From Nitrosomonas sp. (lineage in GTDB: Bacteria > Pseudomonadota > Gammaproteobacteria > Burkholderiales > Nitrosomonadaceae), in assembly GCA_021774195.1 (NCBI GenBank), contig JAJFJJ010000056.1:1-58112 (forward strand): a DNA stretch of 58,112 bases, written 5' to 3'. Of this stretch, positions 1 through 7,182 are shown one piece after another. The notes under the pieces are model-generated. The model saw nothing but the letters and a program-made list of their open reading frames with translations. It was not told the DNA's origin and did no database searches. Position numbers and translations under genes: made by a program. The stretch's first letter is position 1; each line of letters starts with the position of its first letter.

Positions 1-2
1 AT

Positions 3-251
3 CTTAATATGGGCGAATATTTTCCAATTGTAGATAAGCGTCCATCGCCGGCCAGTCGCGGAGAGAAGCGAAATGATCGCATATTGTCAGTGGAGTTTGC
101 AGGTCCGGTAACAGCGTTTGCACGTGTAGAATGTTCTATTGATACGAAATTTTTCACAGATTTCCTGACTCTAATTTTCGTAGAAAGAAAATGGCAGATC
201 ATTTCTAAAGTTTTTCACTACGATAGTATTGAACAAACTAAAAATTTATAA
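3..251 (+). CDS. Putative lumazine-binding/NTF2-like protein, 5' end cut by window edge
   Basis: The frame is open from the left edge, so the N-terminus is missing and only about 82 residues are visible. The visible part alternates short strands with a tail containing FFTDFLTLIFVERKWQIISK and FHYDS, which fits the last strands and helix of the small SnoaL/NTF2-like 'putative lumazine-binding' family (a conical alpha+beta fold; many members have no assigned reaction). The ending of the form W-x-I-x-x-K-x-F-H is typical of that family. It precedes a tautomerase gene by 34 bases and shares its strand, so the two may be co-transcribed. The family call rests on a fragment and no active residues can be judged. 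Confidence 0.55.
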   Translation, partial: LNMGEYFPIVDKRPSPASRGEKRNDRILSVEFAGPVTAFARVECSIDTKFFTDFLTLIFVERKWQIISKVFHYDSIEQTKNL

Positions 252-285
252 ACTCATCTTCTAAATAAACGCCAAGGAGCAATAA

Positions 286-525
286 ATGCCCTACGTAAAT
301 ATCAAAATCACACGAGAAGGAACAACACCAGAGCAAAAAGCTGAGCTTATAAAGGGAACGACAGATCTTCTAGTTCGTGTGCTTAATAAAACACCGGCAA
401 CGACATTTGTAGTAATTGATGAGATTGATATGGAGGACTGGGGGGTTGGTGGCGTCCCAGTTGATGAGTTTCGGAGCCACATTCAACCTTCAAGTGCACC
501 ACGAGCTAAATTAAACATCTCATAG
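286..525 (+). CDS. 4-oxalocrotonate tautomerase-family protein with an altered C-terminus
   Basis: The protein begins MPYVNIKITREG. After removal of Met the N-terminal Pro is the catalytic base of the 4-oxalocrotonate tautomerase superfamily, small keto-enol tautomerases that work as oligomers. The core (EQKAELIKGTTDLLVRVLNK, ATTFVVIDEI, then WGVGG) matches the usual beta-alpha-beta subunit of 60-70 residues. A ribosome site (AAGGAG) lies just upstream of the ATG. The oddity is the end: residues about 67-79 are read from DNA that, on the other strand, encodes the last codons of an IS30-type transposase, so the natural C-terminus was probably replaced when the element inserted. The active-site Pro and core are intact, so the protein may still work. 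Confidence 0.85.
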   Translation: MPYVNIKITREGTTPEQKAELIKGTTDLLVRVLNKTPATTFVVIDEIDMEDWGVGGVPVDEFRSHIQPSSAPRAKLNIS

Positions 526-701
526 GGAGTTCGGTAATTTAAACATTTTCTAGGCCGGTTGTTGAGTCGTTTTTCTACACGACTAATCTCAGCCGCTGTG
601 ACCTTATTAAAGTCGGTACCTTTAGGTAAATATCGTCTAATTAAACCATTCACTTGTTCAACTGAACCTTTCTCCCAGCTATGGTACGGTTCACAGAAAA
701 A
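483..701 (-). pseudogene. C-terminal remnant of an IS30-family transposase
   Basis: Read on the minus strand, bases 701 down to a stop codon at 485-483 give an uninterrupted IS30-type C-terminus: FFCEPYHSWEKGSVEQVNG, then LIRRYLPKGTDF, then a helix ending RLNNRPRK, then LNYRTPYEMFNLA. The Glu in the SVEQVNG stretch corresponds to the last acidic residue of the DDE catalytic triad. About 70 residues remain of a family usually 300-350 long; the frame meets a stop near base 728, and the N-terminal DNA-binding region and first two Asp residues are absent. It is therefore a dead relic. It overlaps the 3' end of the tautomerase gene in antisense. Confidence 0.85.
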
Positions 702-1007
702 AGATTGCGCTAAAGAACAAGTAGTTTATATATTCAGATCTTATGGCTTGAAAGTAATAGAAAAAAAATCAGCCCATAGAATACTGGATTGTGAGCAATG
801 TGATGATGAGTTCCTAAGAGGAATTTATGATTTTAACTTTCTTTATATTATACCAACATATCGAATTGCGATTGATATCGGCTTCCAGAATATTTGAATT
901 GTGTAGTAGTGATTAATGGTACTTATCTTCAACGTATGCCTTAAGGAAAATTAAAATGGAAAAGAATTCTGAAATTCCCCGCAATCTGGTAAAAGGAGCC
1001 TACATAT
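702..1007. other. Stretch without a confident gene; contains a 20-codon ORF with a ribosome site
   Basis: The plus strand is open to 897 but its first half is antisense to the IS30 relic, and the second half matches no family I recognise. At 956-1018 a 20-residue ORF (starting MEKNSEIPRN) follows a good AAGGA site at 943-947 and overlaps the start of the next gene by 11 bases, an arrangement compatible with a leader peptide or with coincidence. Confidence 0.3.
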
Positions 1008-1280
1008 ATGTTTGGTAACTCATTGATATCATATGCACTTTATTTTATTACATTCTTTTGTATATTGATATACAAATATTTCCTGAAAGAAGGCGGAATC
1101 ATACTTAAGATGGATGGGATTCTCCCTAGAAATATAGGCAAAAGGGAAAAAGAAAGTAAGTGGGCACCCCATATCCAGAAATTAGGCGGAGCAGCCATAT
1201 TTTTTTGTTTTATAGACTTATGGGTGAGATTTTTTCAGCAAGAAGCGAATAGAATTCAATTACAAGTGGAGAATTTTTAA
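1008..1280 (+). CDS. Small hypothetical membrane protein, two predicted helices
   Basis: I do not recognise this 90-residue protein. Residues 5-25 (ISYALYFITFFCILIY) form a clear membrane helix, followed by a basic stretch, a short polar middle, and a second hydrophobic segment around residues 60-78 (GGAAIFFCFIDLWVRFF). The start is supported by AAAGGAG about ten bases upstream of the ATG. It stands alone between the IS30 relic and a convergent VOC-family gene. Nothing indicates a function; it could be a small inner-membrane protein carried with mobile DNA. Confidence 0.5.
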   Translation: MFGNSLISYALYFITFFCILIYKYFLKEGGIILKMDGILPRNIGKREKESKWAPHIQKLGGAAIFFCFIDLWVRFFQQEANRIQLQVENF

Positions 1281-1425
1281 TGGCTAGAATTTACACACCA
1301 CAACAGATTACTGGAGTGTACTGGTCAAGTCCTACCGGACACTTTTTTAGAGAATTCTCATAGTTAATTGGTGAATGATCGCCATTCTTAGCATGCAGCC
1401 TCACAAGGGTGGGGGTCGTGAGGGG

Positions 1426-1893
1426 TCAAATTTGTTTATTAATCATATTTGCTTCTTCTATTTCTGCCGGGGAAACATCGCGCACATGTTCTGCAATTGT
1501 CCACTCTATTCCAAATGGATCAGTGAGGGTTCCCAAGCGATCACCCCAGAACATATCTTCAATGCCTTTCTTCTCTGCCATACCAGCAGTAGTTGCTTGG
1601 TCAAAGGCCGTTTGCACATCTTCGACATAGACATAAAATGAAACAGGAGAACCACCGAGAGTTTTGGCTGATTTGCTTTTCTCACCTTCTTCCGTTGGGC
1701 AACATGGCGCACCGATCATTAATTTGGCACTGCCAATTTGTAGCTCGGCATACATTACGGTGCCATCAGATGATGGCATACTCATATTAACTTCCGCATT
1801 CAGTGCTTTTTTGTAAAAATCAATGGCCGCTGTTGTGTCATCAAATACGATAAAAGGTGTTAGGGATGTATATCCTTCGGGTATTTTATTCAT
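1426..1893 (-). CDS. VOC-superfamily (PhnB-like glyoxalase/bleomycin-resistance fold) protein
   Basis: The start MNKIPEGYTSLTPF is chosen over an upstream ATG because GGAG sits six bases before it; the product is 155 residues. It has two beta-alpha-beta-beta-beta units typical of the PhnB/YdaA group: TPFIVFDDTTAAIDFYKKAL, then MYAELQIGSAKLMIG, then VSFYVYVEDVQTAFDQA, and the closing WGDRLGTLTDPFGIEWTIAEH. Proteins of this group bind small molecules or metals in a barrel; most have no proven substrate. The tail (EIEEANMINK) is common in the group. A 58-bp near-perfect palindrome lies about 50 bp upstream of the start. The fold assignment is firm; the reaction is unknown. Confidence 0.85.
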   Translation of the reverse strand: MNKIPEGYTSLTPFIVFDDTTAAIDFYKKALNAEVNMSMPSSDGTVMYAELQIGSAKLMIGAPCCPTEEGEKSKSAKTLGGSPVSFYVYVEDVQTAFDQATTAGMAEKKGIEDMFWGDRLGTLTDPFGIEWTIAEHVRDVSPAEIEEANMINKQI

Positions 1894-1945
1894 AGAATTC
1901 TCCATTATTTCCAATTAGAAGTCTGCTTCATTGCTGACCAATGAT

Positions 1946-2003
1946 TTTCACTATACATGACACTACTGACAACATACTGTCAGCAGTGTCATGTATAGTG
2001 AAA
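1946..2003. repeat. 58-bp near-perfect palindrome (26-bp arms, 6-nt loop)
   Basis: The arm 1946-1971 is the reverse complement of 1978-2003 with a single mismatch in 26 positions, separated by six bases. There is no T-run after either arm. It lies between the 3' end of the antiporter gene and the start of the VOC gene, so it could be a terminator-like hairpin, a miniature palindromic element, or an operator for the VOC gene. Confidence 0.85.
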
Positions 2004-2141
2004 TGGCGGATTTCGCGGATTTCGGGGACACAAAACTTAATTTAGCTTGTATCCTATATGATATTCCTTTTACGCTAAGCCACTTGTTTGCCAGATATAT
2101 TATCGAACGGATCAATTTAAGCGCAATGGTTCAGCTTTTTT

Positions 2142-3530
2142 CTATTGTGAATGATGTTCATCTTCCATTTCTAAACGAAAGGTCTGTTTGTTTTTGGTGA
2201 TAATTGTAATGAGTATTGCGGAATAAATAAAAGTCGATAAAAGTATGACGCCAATCACCACGGCTTGAAACATTTGTAAATGCTCAAATGTGGGCGGAAT
2301 CATCATCAGCATGACTATCGATAATCCCCCTTTAATGCCTGCAAAAGTTAACACACCCCACCAACGAAAATTCACGTTGGTCATTTTTGTGGTTTGATTG
2401 GTAATGATGGCGAATTTGCCCATCATCAAAGCCCGAATAATTGTTGTTGCGAGGAACATCGCCAGAATTTCAGATTTGTATTGCCACAATAGTTTAAAGT
2501 CGATGATCTCAACCATGGCGACAAATAAAATGGTGTTAGCAATGACTGCCAATAACTGGATATCTTCTTTGGTTCGGATGTGCCGGTCACGTTCTTCTAT
2601 AGTGGCTTTAATGCGCGTTAATAAACCGCTAATAAGTTTGCGTGATGGTTTGTTGCGTTGCGCCTCTTGCTGGAGTGCTTCTTCATCTGTGCCCAGACGT
2701 GAAGTTTCTTCCCTGAGTGTTTTGGTCATCATATGCTGGACGGTGATGGTTGCCATAATACAAGACAAAATACCCGATAAATGCAGGTGAGAGTGGCCGC
2801 CAAATAAATTAAGTAAGGTGTAGAAATGCTCGGAAATTTCAAAAGCGCCATAGCCCGTGCACAAAATCACCATGATTTCAGCCGTTCTATTTTCCGTCGT
2901 TTTGAGTACAAGTAGGCCGAGATAGCCGATTAAAATGCCCAATACAGCAGAACCTAAAATAACCATTACACTGATTTCTGCTACATAGATAGCGGTAATG
3001 TCGCCGCCATCCAGTGCATAAATACCAATGAATACAAAGATAATTAATGCGGTTGCATCATTGAAAAGGCTTTCACCTTCCGCTAGGATCTTTAGGCGAT
3101 GCGGTAACGAGAATTTCGAGAAGATGCTGACAACCGAAACGGGGTCGGTCGCCAATACCATGGCAAATAAAACAATTACCGCTGCCGCAGATAATTGATA
3201 ATCCGCGAAAATGAGGTCTGCAGTGAAAATGGCGGTCAATACAGATAATGAAACGGCTACAACGGAAAGATAAAATAAACTCAGACCATTCTCTTTAAGA
3301 TCTTTTACCGTCAGTTCAAGAGAATCGGAGATCAATAGTACCGGTAGTAAGAACAATACCAACAATGAGAATTCTGCGGGATTGCTGGTGAAAAGCGGGG
3401 ATGCATGCAGAAAATAATGAAAAACAAATGAAAGCCCGATCAAACCTAAGGGGGAAGGGATTTTGAATTTGTCTTCAAGTTGCAGCGCAAAATAAAGAAT
3501 GCCTGCGATGGATAATAAGACTAAAACCAT
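2142..3530 (-). CDS. CPA1-family sodium:proton antiporter
   Basis: A 462-residue integral membrane protein with about a dozen hydrophobic segments. Signature stretches of CPA1 (NhaP/NHE-like) exchangers are present: VLATDPVSVVSIF with the Asp of the exchange site near residue 128, EGESLFNDATALIIF near residue 152, and RWWGVLTFAGIKGGLSIVM near residue 388. The family swaps cytoplasmic Na+ or K+ for external H+ in the inner membrane, serving pH and salt homeostasis. A hydrophilic charged loop (about residues 270-315) separates the N-terminal bundle from the last helices. The start is backed by AAGGA about eight bases upstream. It lies 70 bp downstream of mutL on the same strand, in the place where other proteobacteria often carry miaA. 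Confidence 0.9.
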   Translation of the reverse strand: MVLVLLSIAGILYFALQLEDKFKIPSPLGLIGLSFVFHYFLHASPLFTSNPAEFSLLVLFLLPVLLISDSLELTVKDLKENGLSLFYLSVVAVSLSVLTAIFTADLIFADYQLSAAAVIVLFAMVLATDPVSVVSIFSKFSLPHRLKILAEGESLFNDATALIIFVFIGIYALDGGDITAIYVAEISVMVILGSAVLGILIGYLGLLVLKTTENRTAEIMVILCTGYGAFEISEHFYTLLNLFGGHSHLHLSGILSCIMATITVQHMMTKTLREETSRLGTDEEALQQEAQRNKPSRKLISGLLTRIKATIEERDRHIRTKEDIQLLAVIANTILFVAMVEIIDFKLLWQYKSEILAMFLATTIIRALMMGKFAIITNQTTKMTNVNFRWWGVLTFAGIKGGLSIVMLMMIPPTFEHLQMFQAVVIGVILLSTFIYSAILITIITKNKQTFRLEMEDEHHSQ

Positions 3531-3600
3531 TAATGTTTCCTTATCTGGATTAGATGCATCGAACGACTATGGGGCGTTATTTTTGAAGCGACATAACGGC

Positions 3601-5430
3601 CTATTTTCCGCGCATAAACATGTTATCTAACTCAGTCATGCTGATCTCGAACCAGGTTGGTCGACCATGATTACATTGATCGGCACGCTCGGTTTTTTCC
3701 ATATCACGTAATAGTGCATTCATCTCTTCAATGGACAGCTTGCGATTGGCACGGACTGCGCCATGGCAGGCTAAAGTGGCCAGTAACTCGTTACGTTGAT
3801 TGGTAATCACCTTACTCACGCCGTACTCGCGAATTTCACTCAGCAAGTCCTGGGCCAATTTGACGATGTCGGCATGTTTCAATTCGGCAGGAACAGCCCG
3901 AACCGCTAGCGTGGTTGGCGAGAGAACGGCGAATTCGAAACCTAATTGTTGTAAAACTTCCAGATTTTCCTCGACTGTAATGACATCTAAGCTATCGGCA
4001 TTGAAAGTCGCCGGAATTAACAACGATTGAACAGCCATCGCGTTATTATCCATCGCTGTTTTCAGTTTTTCGTACCGAATACGTTCATGCGCTGCATGCA
4101 TGTCTACAACAACAAGGCCATGATCATTCATGGCTAAAATATAGACGCCGTGCAACTGACCCAGAGCATAGCCGAGCATGGGCGCGCATTGATTTTCTTC
4201 ACGCATAGCCTGCTCAACTGGTGCTGCTTCAGTGTGCTTAGTAACCGTGCTCTGGACGGCGTCTGAGACTGCTGTTTGCACTTGGCGGGAATCAGCCTGT
4301 TCCCCAAATAGTGTTTGATAAAATGCGCTGGATTGGGCTGCATGGCTGGGTTTGTTTGCGTGATATTTTGGATGCTGCGGATATTGTGGCAATGGTTTGT
4401 TGGTAATGTCCGCTGCCGGTTGTTGTTTGAGTTCGATATCTTGATGAGGCGATGCTAATGCTTTATTGATCGTATGAAATATAAATTGATGCAACGCCCG
4501 TGCATCATGAAAACGTACTTCTGTTTTAGTGGGATGCACATTCACATCGACCGCCTCAGGATTGATCTCAAGAAACAAAACAAAACTAGGGTGTCGATCC
4601 AGATGTAACACATCCCGATAAGCCTCACGTAGCGCATGTATGATTAATTTGTCACGGACAAAACGATTATTCACAAAGAAATACTGCGTGTCTCGTGAAG
4701 CGCGAGTGTAAGCAGGCAATGCGACAACGCCATACAAACGAATCCCCGCTGATTGCTCGTCGACAGGAATAGCGGCTTTGCTGAATTCTGTGCCTAGTAC
4801 AGACTCAACCCGCTGAGATAAGGTTTCAGCATGATACTGATGGCGGGTTTTCCCATTGTGTTGGAGGGTGAATTCAATCGCTGGTTGTGCTAATGCGGCA
4901 CATTTGAAAACTGCATCACATCGTGCAAACTCTGTGGCTTCGGTCTTAAGAAATTTACGCCTTGCCGGGATATTGAAATATAAATCATTCACTTCTATGA
5001 TCGTGCCCGTGTCTAGTGCGGCAGGTTCAGGTTGTGAAACAGCATCACCATCTGCCCGGATTTGCCAAGCATGGCTCGAGTCTGTTTTTCGACTGGTTAG
5101 TAATAAATGTGATACCGCTGCAATGCTAGCCAATGCTTCTCCACGGAATCCCAAACTGACAATCTTATGTAAATCCTCTAATGTGTAAATCTTACTCGTA
5201 CTGTGCCGAGTCAATGCTAATTCCAATTCATCCTTAGTGATGCCGTCACCATTATCAGTTATTCGAATTTGTTTAACACCACCTTGTAACAGTTGCACAG
5301 AAATTTTGTTTGCTGCAGCATCTACACTATTTTCCAATAGTTCTTTCAGTGCAGACGCCGGGCGTTCTACGACTTCGCCAGCGGCAATTTGGTTAATTAA
5401 TAATTCGGGAAGCGGTTTTATGGTTGCCAT
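3601..5430 (-). CDS. mutL: DNA mismatch repair protein MutL
   Basis: A 609-residue protein with the GHKL ATPase at the N-terminus: Glu in LLENSVDA (about residue 34), DNGDGI, and GFRGEALASI (about residue 95). A low-complexity linker (about residues 330-415) leads to the C-terminal dimerisation domain. That domain has DMHAAHERIRYE, which fits the endonuclease motif DQHA-x2-E-x4-E with Gln replaced by Met, and later ACHGAVRA and CNHGRPTW, the other metal-site motifs. MutL is therefore predicted to nick DNA itself, unlike the E. coli protein that relies on MutH; this is the known state in Neisseria-type betaproteobacteria. MutL couples mismatch recognition by MutS to strand removal in the cytoplasm. 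Confidence 0.97.
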   Translation of the reverse strand: MATIKPLPELLINQIAAGEVVERPASALKELLENSVDAAANKISVQLLQGGVKQIRITDNGDGITKDELELALTRHSTSKIYTLEDLHKIVSLGFRGEALASIAAVSHLLLTSRKTDSSHAWQIRADGDAVSQPEPAALDTGTIIEVNDLYFNIPARRKFLKTEATEFARCDAVFKCAALAQPAIEFTLQHNGKTRHQYHAETLSQRVESVLGTEFSKAAIPVDEQSAGIRLYGVVALPAYTRASRDTQYFFVNNRFVRDKLIIHALREAYRDVLHLDRHPSFVLFLEINPEAVDVNVHPTKTEVRFHDARALHQFIFHTINKALASPHQDIELKQQPAADITNKPLPQYPQHPKYHANKPSHAAQSSAFYQTLFGEQADSRQVQTAVSDAVQSTVTKHTEAAPVEQAMREENQCAPMLGYALGQLHGVYILAMNDHGLVVVDMHAAHERIRYEKLKTAMDNNAMAVQSLLIPATFNADSLDVITVEENLEVLQQLGFEFAVLSPTTLAVRAVPAELKHADIVKLAQDLLSEIREYGVSKVITNQRNELLATLACHGAVRANRKLSIEEMNALLRDMEKTERADQCNHGRPTWFEISMTELDNMFMRGK

Positions 5431-5604
5431 TAGAAATTAAATAGTGAGGAAACTGCTTGATAATTTATATTTGCTGGGAAACAAATTTGCCTGTTGATTA
5501 TTAGTGTTCTTTTGTATTTAAGGATGCTTCTATATATGGTATCACCCAACACAGTTTATCCATTCACAAAATTTAGGGCTTGCATTCTTAAAAGATTTAA
5601 TTAT

Positions 5605-5623
5605 AATGAGAATCATTCTCATT
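5605..5623. promoter_or_regulatory. Fur box upstream of hemP
   Basis: The 19 bases AATGAGAATCATTCTCATT form an inverted repeat very close to the classical Fur operator. It sits 25 bp upstream of the hemP start codon and about 175 bp upstream of the divergent mutL start. Iron-loaded Fur would be expected to repress hemP; bfr and the DUF2325 gene downstream may respond through read-through or separately. Confidence 0.88.
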
Positions 5624-5647
5624 AACAATAACGGAGGTTGCTTTATT

Positions 5648-5830
5648 ATGATTACCGCAGCACATAAAATAGCGATCAGTAAGATTAAGCATTATTCATT
5701 AGCTATGCATAAACCTATTGTGGACAGTAATGCTCTATTTACACAAGGAGATGTGGTTATTATTTGCCATCAGGGTCAACAATACAGTCTACGCCGCACT
5801 AAAAATGACAAGCTAATATTGACCAAATAG
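5648..5830 (+). CDS. hemP: Hemin uptake protein HemP/HmuP family
   Basis: A 60-residue protein whose C-terminal half has the family pattern of a basic strand-turn ending: VVIICHQGQQYSLRRTKNDKL then ILTK. HemP/HmuP proteins are small cytoplasmic factors linked to hemin uptake; in some bacteria HmuP activates the outer-membrane hemin receptor gene together with Fur. The start at 5648 is preferred over one 14 codons upstream because GGAGG at 5633-5637 precedes it and the upstream ATG lies inside the Fur box. It leads a Fur box-hemP-bfr-DUF2325 iron block. No hemin receptor gene is in the window. Confidence 0.85.
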   Translation: MITAAHKIAISKIKHYSLAMHKPIVDSNALFTQGDVVIICHQGQQYSLRRTKNDKLILTK

Positions 5831-5944
5831 TGATTTTAGGGCGATCATAATGATGTATATTCTTAACGTGGCCTTCACTGTTAAAACGAGTGTTTTTGGT
5901 CATTTTAGATAGATTTATACGATTTTTCTGCCCAGGAGACAAAT

Positions 5945-6409
5945 ATGCAAGGTAACCCAGAGATCATCCGTTGGTTGAATCGTCAATTACAACATGAATT
6001 AACCGCTATTAATCAATATTTTCTACATGCCCGTATGTATAAAAACTGGGGCTTTGACAGCCTAGGTAAGCATGAATATGAAGAGTCGATTGAAGAAATG
6101 AAACATGCCGATTTATTGATCGAACGTATTCTGATGTTGGAAGGACTGCCGAATCTGCAGGAATTAGGTAAGCTGATGATTGGTGAATCAGCTGAAGAAT
6201 GCGTGGCTTGTGATCTTAAATTGGAAATAAATGCGCGTGAAACCTTAGTTGCCGCTATCGCCGATTGTGAAGCAGTACGCGATTATGTCTCACGAGAAAT
6301 ATTTGAGAAAATTCTGGAAGATACTGAAGAGCACATCGACTGGCTGGAAACCCAGCTTGAGGTGATGGAAAAAGTAGGTATTCAGAACTGGTTGCAAAGC
6401 CAGATGTAG
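5945..6409 (+). CDS. bfr: Bacterioferritin
   Basis: A 154-residue ferritin-like four-helix protein. The di-iron ferroxidase ligands are all visible: Glu18 ([10 protein letters not shown]), Glu51 and His54 (EEMKHAD), Glu94 region (EINARET), Glu127 and His130 (EDTEEHIDW). Met52 is the inter-subunit heme ligand that separates bacterioferritin from non-heme ferritin. Twenty-four subunits form a cytoplasmic shell that oxidises Fe(II) and stores Fe(III). CAGGAG lies just before the ATG. It follows the Fur-box-preceded hemP and is followed by a hairpin likely to end its transcript. Confidence 0.96.
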   Translation: MQGNPEIIRWLNRQLQHELTAINQYFLHARMYKNWGFDSLGKHEYEESIEEMKHADLLIERILMLEGLPNLQELGKLMIGESAEECVACDLKLEINARETLVAAIADCEAVRDYVSREIFEKILEDTEEHIDWLETQLEVMEKVGIQNWLQSQM

Positions 6410-6416
6410 AGTAACA

Positions 6417-6454
6417 ATGCTGTTGGAATATTTTCTCCTTTTCTCCAACAGCAT
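6417..6454 (+). terminator. Hairpin after bfr
   Basis: Perfect 11-bp stem (ATGCTGTTGGA pairing with TCCAACAGCAT) around a 16-nt pyrimidine-rich loop, starting eight bases after the bfr stop codon. The T-tail is poor, so it may stabilise the bfr mRNA or act as a weak terminator. Confidence 0.6.
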
Positions 6455-6526
6455 ATTTAGCCAGCCAGCCTGTTCCTCCCGGGTCAGCCAGCCATTTTTT
6501 TGTTTGCTGACTATGGAGGTTCGGTT

Positions 6527-7156
6527 ATGAAATTATTCAAGAAATTGGCTTTCGGGAATTGCGTGCAGCCCAGTGTATTTAATCCTGGTCAACAGGAAAC
6601 GCCATTGGCTGATTTGGCTGGGAAATTAAAACAATTTTTGCTGTATTTGGAATCCCTGGTTGCCGTAAATCGCCCTGCAGATCAATATCATAAGAAAACG
6701 TGTTTTTCCCACCAAACCAGTACCGTTGCTTTCAAGCGTATTCCGGCAGCCTATTGGATGCCAATCATAAAATCAACAACCCCTATTAATTACTGTCATG
6801 CAGATAACCATCGTGCTGATCTAGCCGGGCTTTCTGTCTTGTGTGTCGATGGTCGAAAAAAACACTATGCTCGCTATTATCAATCGACTAAAGCAATGAA
6901 CGGAAAGCTTGTTATTTTTCGTAGTGATGCAGAACAGAGCCTGAGTCAGTTGCAGCGGGAAATAGAAGCTTCCGATCTGATTATTTGTCCGATTGATTGC
7001 ATCAACCATGAAGCATTTCTAATGGTTAAATATTATTGTAAATACTTTGGGAAACCTTGTGTCTTATTAGATCAATCGTTACCCGACACGTTTAAGAAGG
7101 GCTTAGAGGCGCTGACTTGCATGCTTCCCGTAGTTACCGAGAAGCTTCCAAACTAG
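6527..7156 (+). CDS. DUF2325-domain protein
   Basis: A 209-residue soluble protein; the start MKLFKKLAFG is chosen because GGAGG lies eight bases upstream. The C-terminal 95 residues carry the DUF2325 pattern: LSVLCVDGRKKHYARYYQ, a helix, SDLIICPIDCINHEAFLMVK, and YCKYFGKPCVLLD, a Rossmann-like alternation with conserved Cys. The N-terminal half shows no domain I can name but includes several Cys and His. DUF2325 genes commonly accompany hemP and bacterioferritin genes in betaproteobacteria, as here, which hints at a role in iron or redox handling, but no biochemical function is established. Confidence 0.85.
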   Translation: MKLFKKLAFGNCVQPSVFNPGQQETPLADLAGKLKQFLLYLESLVAVNRPADQYHKKTCFSHQTSTVAFKRIPAAYWMPIIKSTTPINYCHADNHRADLAGLSVLCVDGRKKHYARYYQSTKAMNGKLVIFRSDAEQSLSQLQREIEASDLIICPIDCINHEAFLMVKYYCKYFGKPCVLLDQSLPDTFKKGLEALTCMLPVVTEKLPN

Positions 7157-7182
7157 ATGCTTAATATTAAGTTGAAGGAGTA

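Noticed and set aside
559..897. 112-codon plus-strand ORF after the tautomerase gene
   Set aside because: Its first ~45 codons are antisense to a clear IS30 transposase fragment, no ribosome site precedes it, and the remainder matches no family I know. I treat it as chance or debris.
1293..1375. Possible IS3-type end (GTACTGGTCAAGTCCTACCG)
   Set aside because: It resembles an insertion-sequence end, but no partner end or transposase coding was found, so it is not listed as an element.
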